The notes below the pieces were generated by a model that was not told the origin of the DNA, did no database searches, and saw only the letters and a list, made by a program, of their open reading frames with translations. Both the position numbers and the translations under genes were made by a program. Shown here piece after piece: positions 1 through 7,417 of a stretch of 13,151 bases of DNA; the first letter of the stretch is position 1; each line of letters begins with the position of its first letter. This stretch comes from Chloroflexota bacterium. GTDB taxonomy: Bacteria > Chloroflexota > Dehalococcoidia > Lucifugimonadales > JADFKI01. Where the stretch lies: NCBI GenBank assembly GCA_024648655.1, contig JAGGDZ010000199.1:1-13151 (forward strand). Reading direction: 5' to 3'.

Positions 1-1
1 C

Positions 2-1099
2 GTAGGGTCACTGTTGCGAAAGAACGGTGTGGAACATATCGGCGGTCGCGCCACTCTCCGCAGCGCGAATAGCATTGCAATCGACGGTTCCGAGCGCGCC
101 ATCAGCGCCGATAATGTAATCATCGCGACAGGCGCGCGCGCGCGACATATCCCGGGCATCCCTGTTGATGGCGAGGTAGTGATCACATCGCGCGAGGCTA
201 TTGTACTTCGTGAAGTTCCCCGCCGCGTCGTGATCGTGGGTGGCGGTGCGATTGGCGTCGAGTTCGCGGACATCTACCACTCATATGGCTCTCAGGTTAC
301 GATTGTTGAGATGCTTCCTAGGCTCATTCCCCTGGAGGATGAGGAAATCAGCCAGCAGCTTGAGCGTGTCTTCCGCCGTCGCGGCATCGAGTACAAGACA
401 GGAGCAATGGTCAAGAGCGTCGTTGTCAGCGATGGCTCCGCCACTGTGGCGGTAACCGACTCAAACGGTAGCGAAACCGAGATCGAGTGCGATAAAGTTC
501 TGGTAGCCATCGGCGTTCAGGGCAACTCGGACGGCATAGGTCTTGAAGCCGCGGGCGTCGATACGGATCGCGGGTTCATCTTAGTGGACGACGAGATGCG
601 CACGAGTGTGCCGGGCGTGTATGCTATCGGAGATGTGACCGGGAAACTGCCTCTCGCGCACGTTGCATCGGCTCAGGGTGTTACGGCTGCCGAGGTGATA
701 GCCGGGCTAAATCCAATGCAGTTAGACTACACACTGATGCCACGCGCGACATATTGCAGGCCTCAGATAGCCAGCTTCGGCTTGACCGAACAACAGGCAT
801 CGGACGCCGGATACTCCTACAAAGTAGGTAGATTCCCGATGGCGGCGAGTGGCAAGGCGCTGGCTATGGGTGAGTCAAGTGGCATGGTCAAGCTCGTAGT
901 GGACGATGAGATTGGCGAATTGCTGGGCGCGCATATGATTGGTCCGGAGGCAACCGAGTTGCTAGGGGAAGTGGGGCTTTCGCGCCTTCTGGAAGGCACG
1001 ACTACCGAACTTGGCTGGTTGGTGCATCCGCATCCGACCATTTCTGAAACAATCAAAGAAGCGGCGTTGGCAGTCGAGGGTGAAGCCATTCACATTTAG
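2..1099 (+). CDS. lpdA: dihydrolipoyl dehydrogenase (E3), 5' end missing
   Basis: E3 of 2-oxoacid dehydrogenase complexes: an FAD flavoprotein that reoxidises dihydrolipoamide on E2 and passes electrons to NAD+. The reading frame is open to the left edge, so about 100 N-terminal residues, including the FAD-binding GxGxxG and the redox CxxxxC, lie outside the window. Visible are the NAD-binding Rossmann segment (VVIVGGGAIGVEF, about nt 227-265), the second FAD motif YAIGDVTG (nt 620-643) and the C-terminal dimerisation domain. The latter carries the active-site pair of HPHPTISE: the catalytic His is codon 1031-1033 and its partner Glu is 1046-1048. It ends 52 bp before pdhA on the same strand, so it is almost certainly the first visible gene of the pyruvate dehydrogenase operon. 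Mercuric or glutathione reductases share the fold, but the HPHPT..E end and the neighbours favour lipoamide dehydrogenase. Confidence 0.93.
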   Translation, partial: VGSLLRKNGVEHIGGRATLRSANSIAIDGSERAISADNVIIATGARARHIPGIPVDGEVVITSREAIVLREVPRRVVIVGGGAIGVEFADIYHSYGSQVTIVEMLPRLIPLEDEEISQQLERVFRRRGIEYKTGAMVKSVVVSDGSATVAVTDSNGSETEIECDKVLVAIGVQGNSDGIGLEAAGVDTDRGFILVDDEMRTSVPGVYAIGDVTGKLPLAHVASAQGVTAAEVIAGLNPMQLDYTLMPRATYCRPQIASFGLTEQQASDAGYSYKVGRFPMAASGKALAMGESSGMVKLVVDDEIGELLGAHMIGPEATELLGEVGLSRLLEGTTTELGWLVHPHPTISETIKEAALAVEGEAIHI

Positions 1100-1151
1100 A
1101 ACGAGATAGTCACGCCAATAAGCCCAATAAGCAATGAGGTGAAGTGCCAAA

Positions 1152-2120
1152 GTGGAATCGACACTAGACAAGCAGCGGTTAGCCGAGTTCTATAGACAGA
1201 TGCTGCTGATTAGACGATTCGAGGAAGCATGCGGACGCCTTTACATGCAAGGCAAGATTCGTGGCTTCCTGCACCTCTACATCGGGGAAGAAGCCATCGC
1301 TGTCGGCACTATGGCGGCGCTCCGCCCGGACGATTATGTAATAGGGCACTACCGCGACCACGGCCATGCGATAGCCAAGGGAATGGACCCCAAGATCGCT
1401 ATGGCGGAACTGTGTGGCAAGGCAACCGGCAGCAGCGGGGGCAAGGGCGGTTCCATGCACCTGTTCGACGCCAAGAAGAACTTCATGGGAGGCCACGCCA
1501 TAGTTGGAGGACAGATGCCAATCGCCGCAGGTCTCGCTCTCGCAAGCAAGTACCGCAACGAAGACCGGGTTACCGTGTGCTTCTTCGGTGACGGCGCTGT
1601 TAATCAGGGAGAGTTCCATGAGACGCTCAATCTGGCATCGGTATGGAAGCTCCCCCTTCTTTTCCTGCTTGAAAACAATCTCTACGGTATGGGCACGCAT
1701 GTCGATCGCTCGCGCGCCGGAGGGAGACACATCTATGAGGCAGCGAGCGCCTATGATATTCCCGGAGTACAGATAGACGGCATGGATGTATTAGGCGTCA
1801 ACGAGTGTGTGTCTGAAACCGTCAAATCAATTCGAAAGGACGGGGGACCGCGGTTCATCGAGGCGATGTGCTACCGCTATCGCGGGCACTCGATGGCTGA
1901 CCCTACTATGTACCGCGAACGCGACGAGGCGGAGGAGTTGGGCATCAAAGACCCGATAGAAAGCCTGAAGAACTTCATGCTTCAGTTCGAAGTTACGGAT
2001 GAAGGGGAGCTTGCTGGAATCGCATCAAAAGTTGATGAAGCCGTTAGTGATGCTGTTGAATTCGCCGAGGAAAGCCCTGCTCCTGAAATGGACGCGATGT
2101 ACACCAACGTTTACGCATAG
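1152..2120 (+). CDS. pdhA: pyruvate dehydrogenase E1 component subunit alpha
   Basis: Thiamine-diphosphate subunit of the E1 heterotetramer, which decarboxylates pyruvate and reductively acetylates the lipoyl group of E2. The 322-residue length is typical. The TPP/Mg signature runs from GDG at residues 146-148 to NN at 175-176. KGGSMH near residue 97 and YRYRGHSMADP near residue 240 are E1-alpha hallmarks, the latter being the loop that is phosphorylated in mitochondrial enzymes. The stretch KNFMGGHAIVGGQMPIAAG resembles pyruvate E1 more than acetoin or branched-chain E1, so pyruvate is the preferred substrate call, though acetoin dehydrogenase cannot be fully excluded. The start is GTG at 1152, preceded by GAGGTGA (1136-1142) nine bases upstream. 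pdhB follows after 14 bp, implying co-transcription. Confidence 0.93.
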   Translation: MESTLDKQRLAEFYRQMLLIRRFEEACGRLYMQGKIRGFLHLYIGEEAIAVGTMAALRPDDYVIGHYRDHGHAIAKGMDPKIAMAELCGKATGSSGGKGGSMHLFDAKKNFMGGHAIVGGQMPIAAGLALASKYRNEDRVTVCFFGDGAVNQGEFHETLNLASVWKLPLLFLLENNLYGMGTHVDRSRAGGRHIYEAASAYDIPGVQIDGMDVLGVNECVSETVKSIRKDGGPRFIEAMCYRYRGHSMADPTMYRERDEAEELGIKDPIESLKNFMLQFEVTDEGELAGIASKVDEAVSDAVEFAEESPAPEMDAMYTNVYA

Positions 2121-2134
2121 AGCTGGAGTAAGAA

Positions 2135-3109
2135 ATGGCTGAGATGATTCTCAGAGAGGCCGTCGCCAAGGCGCTCCGTGAAGCGCTGGAAGATGACCGC
2201 GTTTTTATTATGGGCGAAGACATCGGAGCATATGGCGGCGCTTACGCCGTAACACGCGGCTTTCTTGACGAGTTCGGGCCTGAGCGAATTATGGACACGC
2301 CCATCTCTGAATCCGTAATTGTGGGCGCGGGCGTAGGATCCGCTCTGGCGGGCTTGAAGCCAATCGTAGAGTTGATGACCATCAACTTCAGCTTGGTGGC
2401 AATCGACCAAATTGTGAACCACGCTGCAAAGTTGCGCTATATGTCGGATGGTCAGTTCACCGTCCCTCTTATCATCCGCACCGTAACCGGAGGGGGAGGA
2501 CAACTCGCCGCCACCCACTCGCAGAGTTTCGAGAACTGGTACGCCTCTGTCCCAGGTCTAAAGGTCGCCGTGCCTGCAACTCCCTATGATGTTCTGGGGC
2601 TGTTTCGCGCTGCTATGAAGGATGATAATCCTGTAATGTTTGCCGAGCACTCGCTGCTCTACGGGACGCGCGGCGATGTTCCCGATGACTGGTACGAAAT
2701 ACCCTTCGGCAAGGCGGACATTAAGCGCGAAGGCGACGATGTAACAATAGTCGCCTACTCACGCATGACGCACATCGCCTTGCAGGCGGCGTCGATGCTG
2801 GAGGAAAAAGGTAGGCATGCAGAGGTGGTTGACCTCCGAACTCTACGCCCCTGGGATAAAGATAGCGTCTTACAGTCGGTCCAAAAAACTAACAGAGTCG
2901 TCGTTGTCGAGGAGACCTGGAGGACCGGCGGTTTTGGCGGAGAGATTGCCAGCACGATTCAGGAAGAGGCGTTCGATGACCTCGATGGCCCGGTTGCGCG
3001 CGTGGGCGGGATAGACGTGCCTGCACCGTACAACGGCACGCTGGAAGCCGCAACTATCCCTACCGCTGAAAGGGTAATTAAGGCTCTTGAGGACAACTAC
3101 GGTATTTAG
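2135..3109 (+). CDS. pdhB: pyruvate dehydrogenase E1 component subunit beta
   Basis: Beta subunit of E1; it completes the thiamine-diphosphate site together with PdhA. At 324 residues it is full length. The transketolase-like pyrimidine-binding domain covers about residues 5-180 and opens with the MGEDIGAYGGAY motif. The Glu of TPISES (residue 59) is the conserved residue that activates the aminopyrimidine ring of the cofactor. TGGGGQLAATHSQS near residue 125 is also typical. The C-terminal transketolase domain (about 195-320) contains VVDLRTLRPWD and VVVVEETWRTGGFG. ATG at 2135 is preceded by GGAG (2125-2128). The 14-bp gap to pdhA indicates one transcript and coupled production of the two partners. 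A 193-bp gap follows before the E2 gene. Confidence 0.95.
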   Translation: MAEMILREAVAKALREALEDDRVFIMGEDIGAYGGAYAVTRGFLDEFGPERIMDTPISESVIVGAGVGSALAGLKPIVELMTINFSLVAIDQIVNHAAKLRYMSDGQFTVPLIIRTVTGGGGQLAATHSQSFENWYASVPGLKVAVPATPYDVLGLFRAAMKDDNPVMFAEHSLLYGTRGDVPDDWYEIPFGKADIKREGDDVTIVAYSRMTHIALQAASMLEEKGRHAEVVDLRTLRPWDKDSVLQSVQKTNRVVVVEETWRTGGFGGEIASTIQEEAFDDLDGPVARVGGIDVPAPYNGTLEAATIPTAERVIKALEDNYGI

Positions 3110-3302
3110 CCGTATATGGGCGCTTGTGCAGTCCGTGGCGGTGCTGGTATCCCTGCACTGAGTTCCTTGTGCGGCGCATTTTCGTGTACCGGGGCGAGTC
3201 AAAGCTGGTGTTGCGTCAAAGCGTGGTTGCTAAATACCTTGCGCCATCGCCTCACACGCGTTAATTTTCATATTGCGACTTATTGACGATAGGGGGTTTC
3301 GA

Positions 3303-4676
3303 TTGGCAACCGAACTGACTATGCCACAGATGGGTTACGACATGCAGGAGGGTACCGTCTTGCGGTGGCTGAAGGGTGAGGGAGATGCAGTGGCAAACGG
3401 CGAACCCATCGCTGAAATTGAAACTGATAAGGCCGTTGTAGAGTTTGAGTCATACGCTGACGGTGTTCTTCACCGCATAATTGTTCCTGCAGGAACGACC
3501 GTACCGGTCGGCCAGCCCATAGCTGTCGTCGGTGGACAGGACGAACCTGTCGAAGTTGCCGGAGGTCCTTCGGGAGATACGGCTGAAGACAAAGCGAACG
3601 ACGCTTCAAGCGCCGCGATCCCAATGCCCCCTGCGAGCATAACATCCGCCGAAGAGGAGTCCCCCGCTGAACCCGCACCTGCCACAGAGCAGCCATCTGC
3701 GCCAGCCGCGCCGTTGCGCGCATCCCCCATAGCACGACGCATAGCCGATGAGCGCGGAATAGACATCAGCAAGATTACGGGAACCGGGCCGGGTGGGCGT
3801 ATCGTCAAGGACGATGTACTCACTTACGAAGAACCGGAGCCAGAAGAGCCTGAGATTGAAGTTGTTGAGGAACAGCCTGCCGCCGACATCACTGCTGAGG
3901 AACCTTCGGAAGAGGTAGCAGAACCCGAAGAAGAAGTTGAGCCGGAACCAGAACTCGCGCCGGACCAGGAACCGGAGCCTGCCGCCGCAGTTGCCGATGG
4001 CATGGCTCTGTCGCGCATGCGCCAGCAGATTGCAAGAGTTACCGTGCGGAGCAAACAGGAGAAGCCGCACTTCTACGTGACATCTGAAGTCGATATGACG
4101 GATGCGATGAACCTGCGCCAGCAGATAAACAGGTCACTTGAGGGTGAAGGCGTGCGCGTCACGGTCAATGATCTAATCATCAAGGCATGCGCCGATGCGC
4201 TCAAAAAGCATCCCAAGTTCAATGCGTTTCTCGATGACGACGTCATTCGTCCCAACGACAGTGTCAACATAGGTATTGCGATGGCTGTGGAAGAGGGCTT
4301 GCTGATGCCTGCCATTATGGGCTGCGAGCAGATGACACTGAAGTCTCTCGCGCTGGCGAGCAAGGACCTCGCAGACCGCGCCCAGAACGGCACGCTGCGC
4401 CCTGACGAGTACACGGGCGGTACCTTCGGCGTCAGCAACCTTGGGATGTTCGATGTCAGTACCTTCGTTGCCATCATCCAGCCGCCCCAGACTGCCATTC
4501 TCGCGGTGGGTACCGTCGCTAAGCGGCCCGTAGTCAGAGACGATGAAATCGTCATCCGACAGACTATGAACGCCACTATTTCCGCCGACCACCGTGTCGT
4601 GGACGGCGCCGAGGGCGCGCAGTTCCTCATCGAAGTGAAGAATGCGCTTGAAAACCCGCTGAGCCTGATTCTCTAA
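3303..4676 (+). CDS. pdhC: dihydrolipoamide acetyltransferase (E2) of pyruvate dehydrogenase
   Basis: Core of the complex: it transfers the acetyl group from lipoamide to CoA. Order of domains: one lipoyl domain (residues 1-80; lipoylated Lys43 in ETDKA), a short Ala/Pro linker, the peripheral-subunit (E1/E3)-binding domain (about 139-174, starting ASPIARRIADE and ending GGRIVKDDV), a very acidic linker (176-233), then the acyltransferase domain (about 234-457) with the catalytic DHRVVDG motif (His430, Asp434). I chose TTG at 3303 (457 aa) because it starts right at the lipoyl domain and has AGGGGG (3291-3296) six bases upstream. The upstream TTG at 3273 would add ten residues unlike the family and has no better ribosome site. 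The gene is spaced from pdhB but lies in the same operon order and ends just before a strong hairpin. Confidence 0.93.
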   Translation: MATELTMPQMGYDMQEGTVLRWLKGEGDAVANGEPIAEIETDKAVVEFESYADGVLHRIIVPAGTTVPVGQPIAVVGGQDEPVEVAGGPSGDTAEDKANDASSAAIPMPPASITSAEEESPAEPAPATEQPSAPAAPLRASPIARRIADERGIDISKITGTGPGGRIVKDDVLTYEEPEPEEPEIEVVEEQPAADITAEEPSEEVAEPEEEVEPEPELAPDQEPEPAAAVADGMALSRMRQQIARVTVRSKQEKPHFYVTSEVDMTDAMNLRQQINRSLEGEGVRVTVNDLIIKACADALKKHPKFNAFLDDDVIRPNDSVNIGIAMAVEEGLLMPAIMGCEQMTLKSLALASKDLADRAQNGTLRPDEYTGGTFGVSNLGMFDVSTFVAIIQPPQTAILAVGTVAKRPVVRDDEIVIRQTMNATISADHRVVDGAEGAQFLIEVKNALENPLSLIL

Positions 4677-4700
4677 CGGATTCCACGTTGGAGAGAATTG

Positions 4701-4740
4701 AAAGCCGACGGGTATGAAGCCACCCGTCGGCTTTCGCTCT
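4701..4740 (+). terminator. hairpin terminator after the pdh operon
   Basis: A perfect 13-bp stem: AAAGCCGACGGGT (4701-4713) pairs with ACCCGTCGGCTTT (4722-4734) around an 8-base loop. It begins 25 bp after the pdhC stop. The T run after the stem is short (CTTTCGCTCTT), so termination may be imperfect. The A run before the stem gives a few Us on the opposite strand as well. Its place between pdhC and thyX fits the end of the operon. Confidence 0.8.
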
Positions 4741-4826
4741 TACAGACTCGTAAAATACCTTTATTGTCGCTGAGATTCTCGCGTAGGCTTTTGTGGAACT
4801 ATCCAGTCATAAGGAATGCGATTGAA

Positions 4827-5624
4827 TTGAGTTCTTTAATCGTCCAACCCAAGGCTTATCTGGTGACCAAGCCCTCTGTCGAATGGGAGCAGGTAGCAGC
4901 ATTCCTCAACGATGAGGGTGTGCCGGACATTCCTGAGAGCATCCGCGCGGGAGAGGATGAATCTGCCGCCATAGCCGAGATTTCGGCGCGACTTTGCTAC
5001 ATGAGCTATGGCAGGGGCAGACGAGACATCGCGGACTTCATCAACAACCTGCTGCGCCACAAAGACGGCAGCGTCTTCGAGCATATCAACTACGGATTCG
5101 TGTTCACCGGAGTATCGCGCTCCCTTACGCATGAACTGGTGCGTCACAGGGCGGGCTTCGCGTACAGCCAGCGCAGCCAGCGATATGTCGATGAGAGTGG
5201 CGGTAGATTTGTTGCGCCACCCGCGCTTGACAACGGTGCGGATAGCGAAGCGAAAGCGAAATTCGAGGCGGCGATTGAAAGCGCCGCTGAGTCGTATGGC
5301 GCATTGGTGGAGGCTCTGGGAAATGCGATACCGCGTGAGAAGTTCGAGTATGCGACTGACCATCGCAAAGCCATCAGGCAGGCTGCGCGCGCGGTACTGC
5401 CGAATGCTACAGAGACGAAGATATTCGTTACGGCAAATGTGCGGGCGTGGCGGCATTTCATCGAGATGCGAGGGAGCGCATTCGCGGATGTTGAGATACG
5501 CAGGCTCGCCATAATGGTGCTAGACGCGCTACAAGTCGAAGCGCCGCTGCTTTTCGGGGACTTCACAATAGAAACGCTACCTGACGGTTCCCGGACGGCG
5601 ACGCCGAAGTTCTCGAAAGTCTGA
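4827..5624 (+). CDS. thyX: flavin-dependent thymidylate synthase ThyX
   Basis: Makes dTMP from dUMP using methylene-tetrahydrofolate, FAD and NADPH, replacing ThyA. The ThyX signature is present as RHRAGFAYSQRSQRY starting at residue 106. It is preceded by the family motif SVFEHINYGF and followed by the C-terminal substrate-binding segment NVRAWRHFIEMR. The spacing RHR-x8-S is one residue longer than the textbook RHR-x7-S. The start is uncertain. The frame is open back to 4698, but that would place the N terminus inside the terminator. TTG at 4827, with AAGGA (4811-4815) 11 bases upstream, gives 265 residues and begins just before the first strand (PKAYLV). GTG at 4863 is an alternative. The gene stands alone after the pdh terminator, and I could not identify a convincing promoter between 4741 and 4826. 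Confidence 0.93.
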   Translation: MSSLIVQPKAYLVTKPSVEWEQVAAFLNDEGVPDIPESIRAGEDESAAIAEISARLCYMSYGRGRRDIADFINNLLRHKDGSVFEHINYGFVFTGVSRSLTHELVRHRAGFAYSQRSQRYVDESGGRFVAPPALDNGADSEAKAKFEAAIESAAESYGALVEALGNAIPREKFEYATDHRKAIRQAARAVLPNATETKIFVTANVRAWRHFIEMRGSAFADVEIRRLAIMVLDALQVEAPLLFGDFTIETLPDGSRTATPKFSKV

Positions 5625-5684
5625 TTGCGGGCTTTTTGCATCTCATTATTATCAGATGATGCAAACGGAATGCAGGAGGAAGGC

Positions 5685-6296
5685 ATGCTCACTGCTAAGC
5701 GCATTATCGTCGCGGTCATAGTCGTCATAGGCATTCCGGGGCTGGTACTGGCGTGGTGGTTACTGTCGCCGCTGTTCATCAGCGAGACGGTCAATGAGGA
5801 GTTTCCTCTCGCCGCCAACGCAGTCGTTCCACCGGATATGACGATGGCCGAAGCTGAAGAAGTCATGATTGAGGCGGCAAGCCAATTCAACAGTTACGAC
5901 GAGCGAGTGCCTGCCGAGATGGCGATGCTTGATGATCCGATGAAGATGGACGCATCGGTCGTTAAGATCAGGTCTGGGAGCTTCCGGGATGCCGACAGCT
6001 TCCACAAAGGAAGCGGCACGGCAACGATATACCGTGGCGCAGACGGCAAGAGCGTGCTGCGACTCGAAGAATTCAGGGTTACCAATGGGCCGGACCTGCG
6101 TGTGCTGCTGGCGCATGCGTCCAATCCGATGGGGCGCGATGATGTCGAAGGCTACATTGAGTTGGGTAAGCTGAAGGGCAATATGGGCAATCAGAACTAC
6201 TTCCTGCCGGACGGGGAAGACGGCTCCGGATACGGCAGCGTGGTCATATATTGCAAGCCGTTCCAGGTGGTGTTCAGCGTTGCGACACTGAACTGA
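5685..6296 (+). CDS. membrane-anchored DM13-domain protein
   Basis: A 203-residue protein with an N-terminal membrane anchor: after MLTAKR comes a hydrophobic helix at about residues 7-31, and the rest probably faces outward. Residues 95-203 match the DM13 domain: GSF at 98, a His and GSGTATIYRG, then LRLEEFRVTNGPDL, the LGKLKG..GNQNY core, and the end YGSVVIYCKPFQVVF with the single conserved Cys at about 190. DM13 has been proposed as a redox or electron-transfer domain; the biochemical role is not established. ATG at 5685 is chosen over ATG at 5670 because AGGAGG (5674-5679) lies five bases before it, and the 5670 codon is upstream of that site. It follows thyX by 60 bp and may be read through from it. 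It is convergent with the hydrolase gene. Confidence 0.82.
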   Translation: MLTAKRIIVAVIVVIGIPGLVLAWWLLSPLFISETVNEEFPLAANAVVPPDMTMAEAEEVMIEAASQFNSYDERVPAEMAMLDDPMKMDASVVKIRSGSFRDADSFHKGSGTATIYRGADGKSVLRLEEFRVTNGPDLRVLLAHASNPMGRDDVEGYIELGKLKGNMGNQNYFLPDGEDGSGYGSVVIYCKPFQVVFSVATLN

Positions 6297-6344
6297 GCCT
6301 ACACCTTACCTTCTTCCAGTGGGAGACGGATTCTTGAGCGGCGG

Positions 6345-7181
6345 TCATGGCCCTCGCTGCGCCCAAGAGCCGGTTTCGACTGCGGTCAGGAAGTGTTGAA
6401 GGCTGAGGTTGAAGAGGTCGGGCTCTTCGAGGTTGATGGCGTGGCCGGACTGTGGGAACATGACCAGCCCGGATGTGGGGATGCAGCGCTTCATGAATAT
6501 GCTCGGCTCGATGCAGGGGGCGTCTTCATCACCGAGCATTATGAGAGTGGGTATGGTGAGGGCGCGCATCTGCCGCTCCAGGGCAAAAACGGGCGGACGC
6601 TTGCCCTGCACGCCGCGGAATGTGAGCGCGGAACCGAGACCGGAGTGCGAGAAGAACTGAGAGGCGAATTCGCGGTAGCCGCGTGGGTCTTTACGTCGGA
6701 GTTGAACACGCGCTTCGCCTTGCGCGTAGTCACTCATAGCTGCCATGCCGCGTTCCTCCAGACCCTTCGATTGCTCGGCGACGTTCTGCCGCCATGCGTC
6801 CACATCGGTGGAACCGGAACCGGCGGCTGCGATTGCCAGGGACTCTGACATATCCGGGTATGTCAGGCCGAAGTTCAGGGCGAGCGTGCCGCCCATAGAG
6901 AGTCCGCAGATGTGAGCCTTTTCGATGCCGAGATATTGCAGCAATCCGCGAAGGTCTTCGACGGCGATTTCCTGCGAGTAGGCGTCTTCGCCGGTGGGGA
7001 CGTCGGAGGGCGGGTATCCCCGCGCGTTGTAGGTGATGACGCGGTAGCGGCGCGAGAAGTATCGGACCTGCGGCTCCCAAGAGCGGAAGTCGCCGGCGAA
7101 TTCGTGCGCCAAGATGAGCGGGAATCCTTCGCCGGTAGATTCGTAGTAGAGTTGTACACCGTTGATTGCCGCCTTAGGCAT
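6345..7181 (-). CDS. alpha/beta-fold hydrolase
   Basis: A 278-residue serine hydrolase of the alpha/beta fold; exact substrate unknown. The triad is readable: nucleophile Ser95 in GLSMGG, acid Asp220 in GDEDAP, and His247 in SGHAINLEEP. The oxyanion region reads AHEFAGDFRSW (25-35), where many relatives have HGxxG. YNARGYPPSD (51-60) is a typical core segment. Overall it resembles 3-oxoadipate enol-lactonase-like or other small ester/lactone hydrolases, but no substrate can be assigned. Start ATG at 7181 is preceded on the minus strand by AAGGGGGTGG (about 7 bases upstream). A longer open frame runs back to 7595 but crosses the promoter and the 3' end of the next gene, so it is rejected. A sigma70-like promoter at 7215-7244 suggests it is transcribed by itself. 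Confidence 0.88.
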   Translation of the reverse strand: MPKAAINGVQLYYESTGEGFPLILAHEFAGDFRSWEPQVRYFSRRYRVITYNARGYPPSDVPTGEDAYSQEIAVEDLRGLLQYLGIEKAHICGLSMGGTLALNFGLTYPDMSESLAIAAAGSGSTDVDAWRQNVAEQSKGLEERGMAAMSDYAQGEARVQLRRKDPRGYREFASQFFSHSGLGSALTFRGVQGKRPPVFALERQMRALTIPTLIMLGDEDAPCIEPSIFMKRCIPTSGLVMFPQSGHAINLEEPDLFNLSLQHFLTAVETGSWAQRGP

Positions 7182-7214
7182 GCGAGCCACCCCCTTAATT
7201 GCGTTCGGATGCCA

Positions 7215-7244
7215 AGTATAATGGACGGCGGCGGCGGCGGGCAA
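7215..7244 (-). promoter_or_regulatory. predicted promoter of the alpha/beta-hydrolase gene
   Basis: On the minus strand TTGCCC (complement of 7239-7244) and TATACT (complement of 7215-7220) are separated by 18 bases, a good sigma70-type match. Transcription would start near 7208, leaving about 27 bases of leader that contain the ribosome site. The spacer is a run of GCC triplets. Confidence 0.6.
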
Positions 7245-7417
7245 GCGAAGAGTTCGTCGCGGATGGCAGGCGTCAGGGACAGAATAGCCACAGAAGGCAC
7301 AAAAGATACAGACATCGCTGTTATGGGCTGCGGGCGTTTGGGCGCTTGAAGGTGCCGGACAGGGATTGGACAGCCGGGATGCAGAAGAGGTATAGGGTGC
7401 TGCGATGGGTAGGTGGG
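7245..7417. other. non-coding gap upstream of the hydrolase
   Basis: Together with the promoter, 236 bp separate the hydrolase start from the stop of the DUF2236 gene. No gene is supported here. At 7289-7315 there is a degenerate period-9 repeat (CACAGAAGG, CACAAAAGA, TACAGACAT) of the purine-rich 'CACAGAGG' kind that is scattered between genes in some bacteria. I see no clear terminator for the upstream DUF2236 gene. Confidence 0.5.

Noticed and set aside
1179..1730. Minus-strand 183-codon open frame inside pdhA
   Set aside because: It is antisense to a clearly conserved gene, has no ribosome site and no family resemblance.
3110..3302. Possible hairpin GTGCAG / CTGCAC between pdhB and pdhC
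   Set aside because: Six base pairs around a loop of about 21 bases is too weak to call a terminator or regulator.
4698..4826. Longer thyX start at 4698
   Set aside because: It lies inside the pdh terminator hairpin and adds about 43 residues unlike ThyX.
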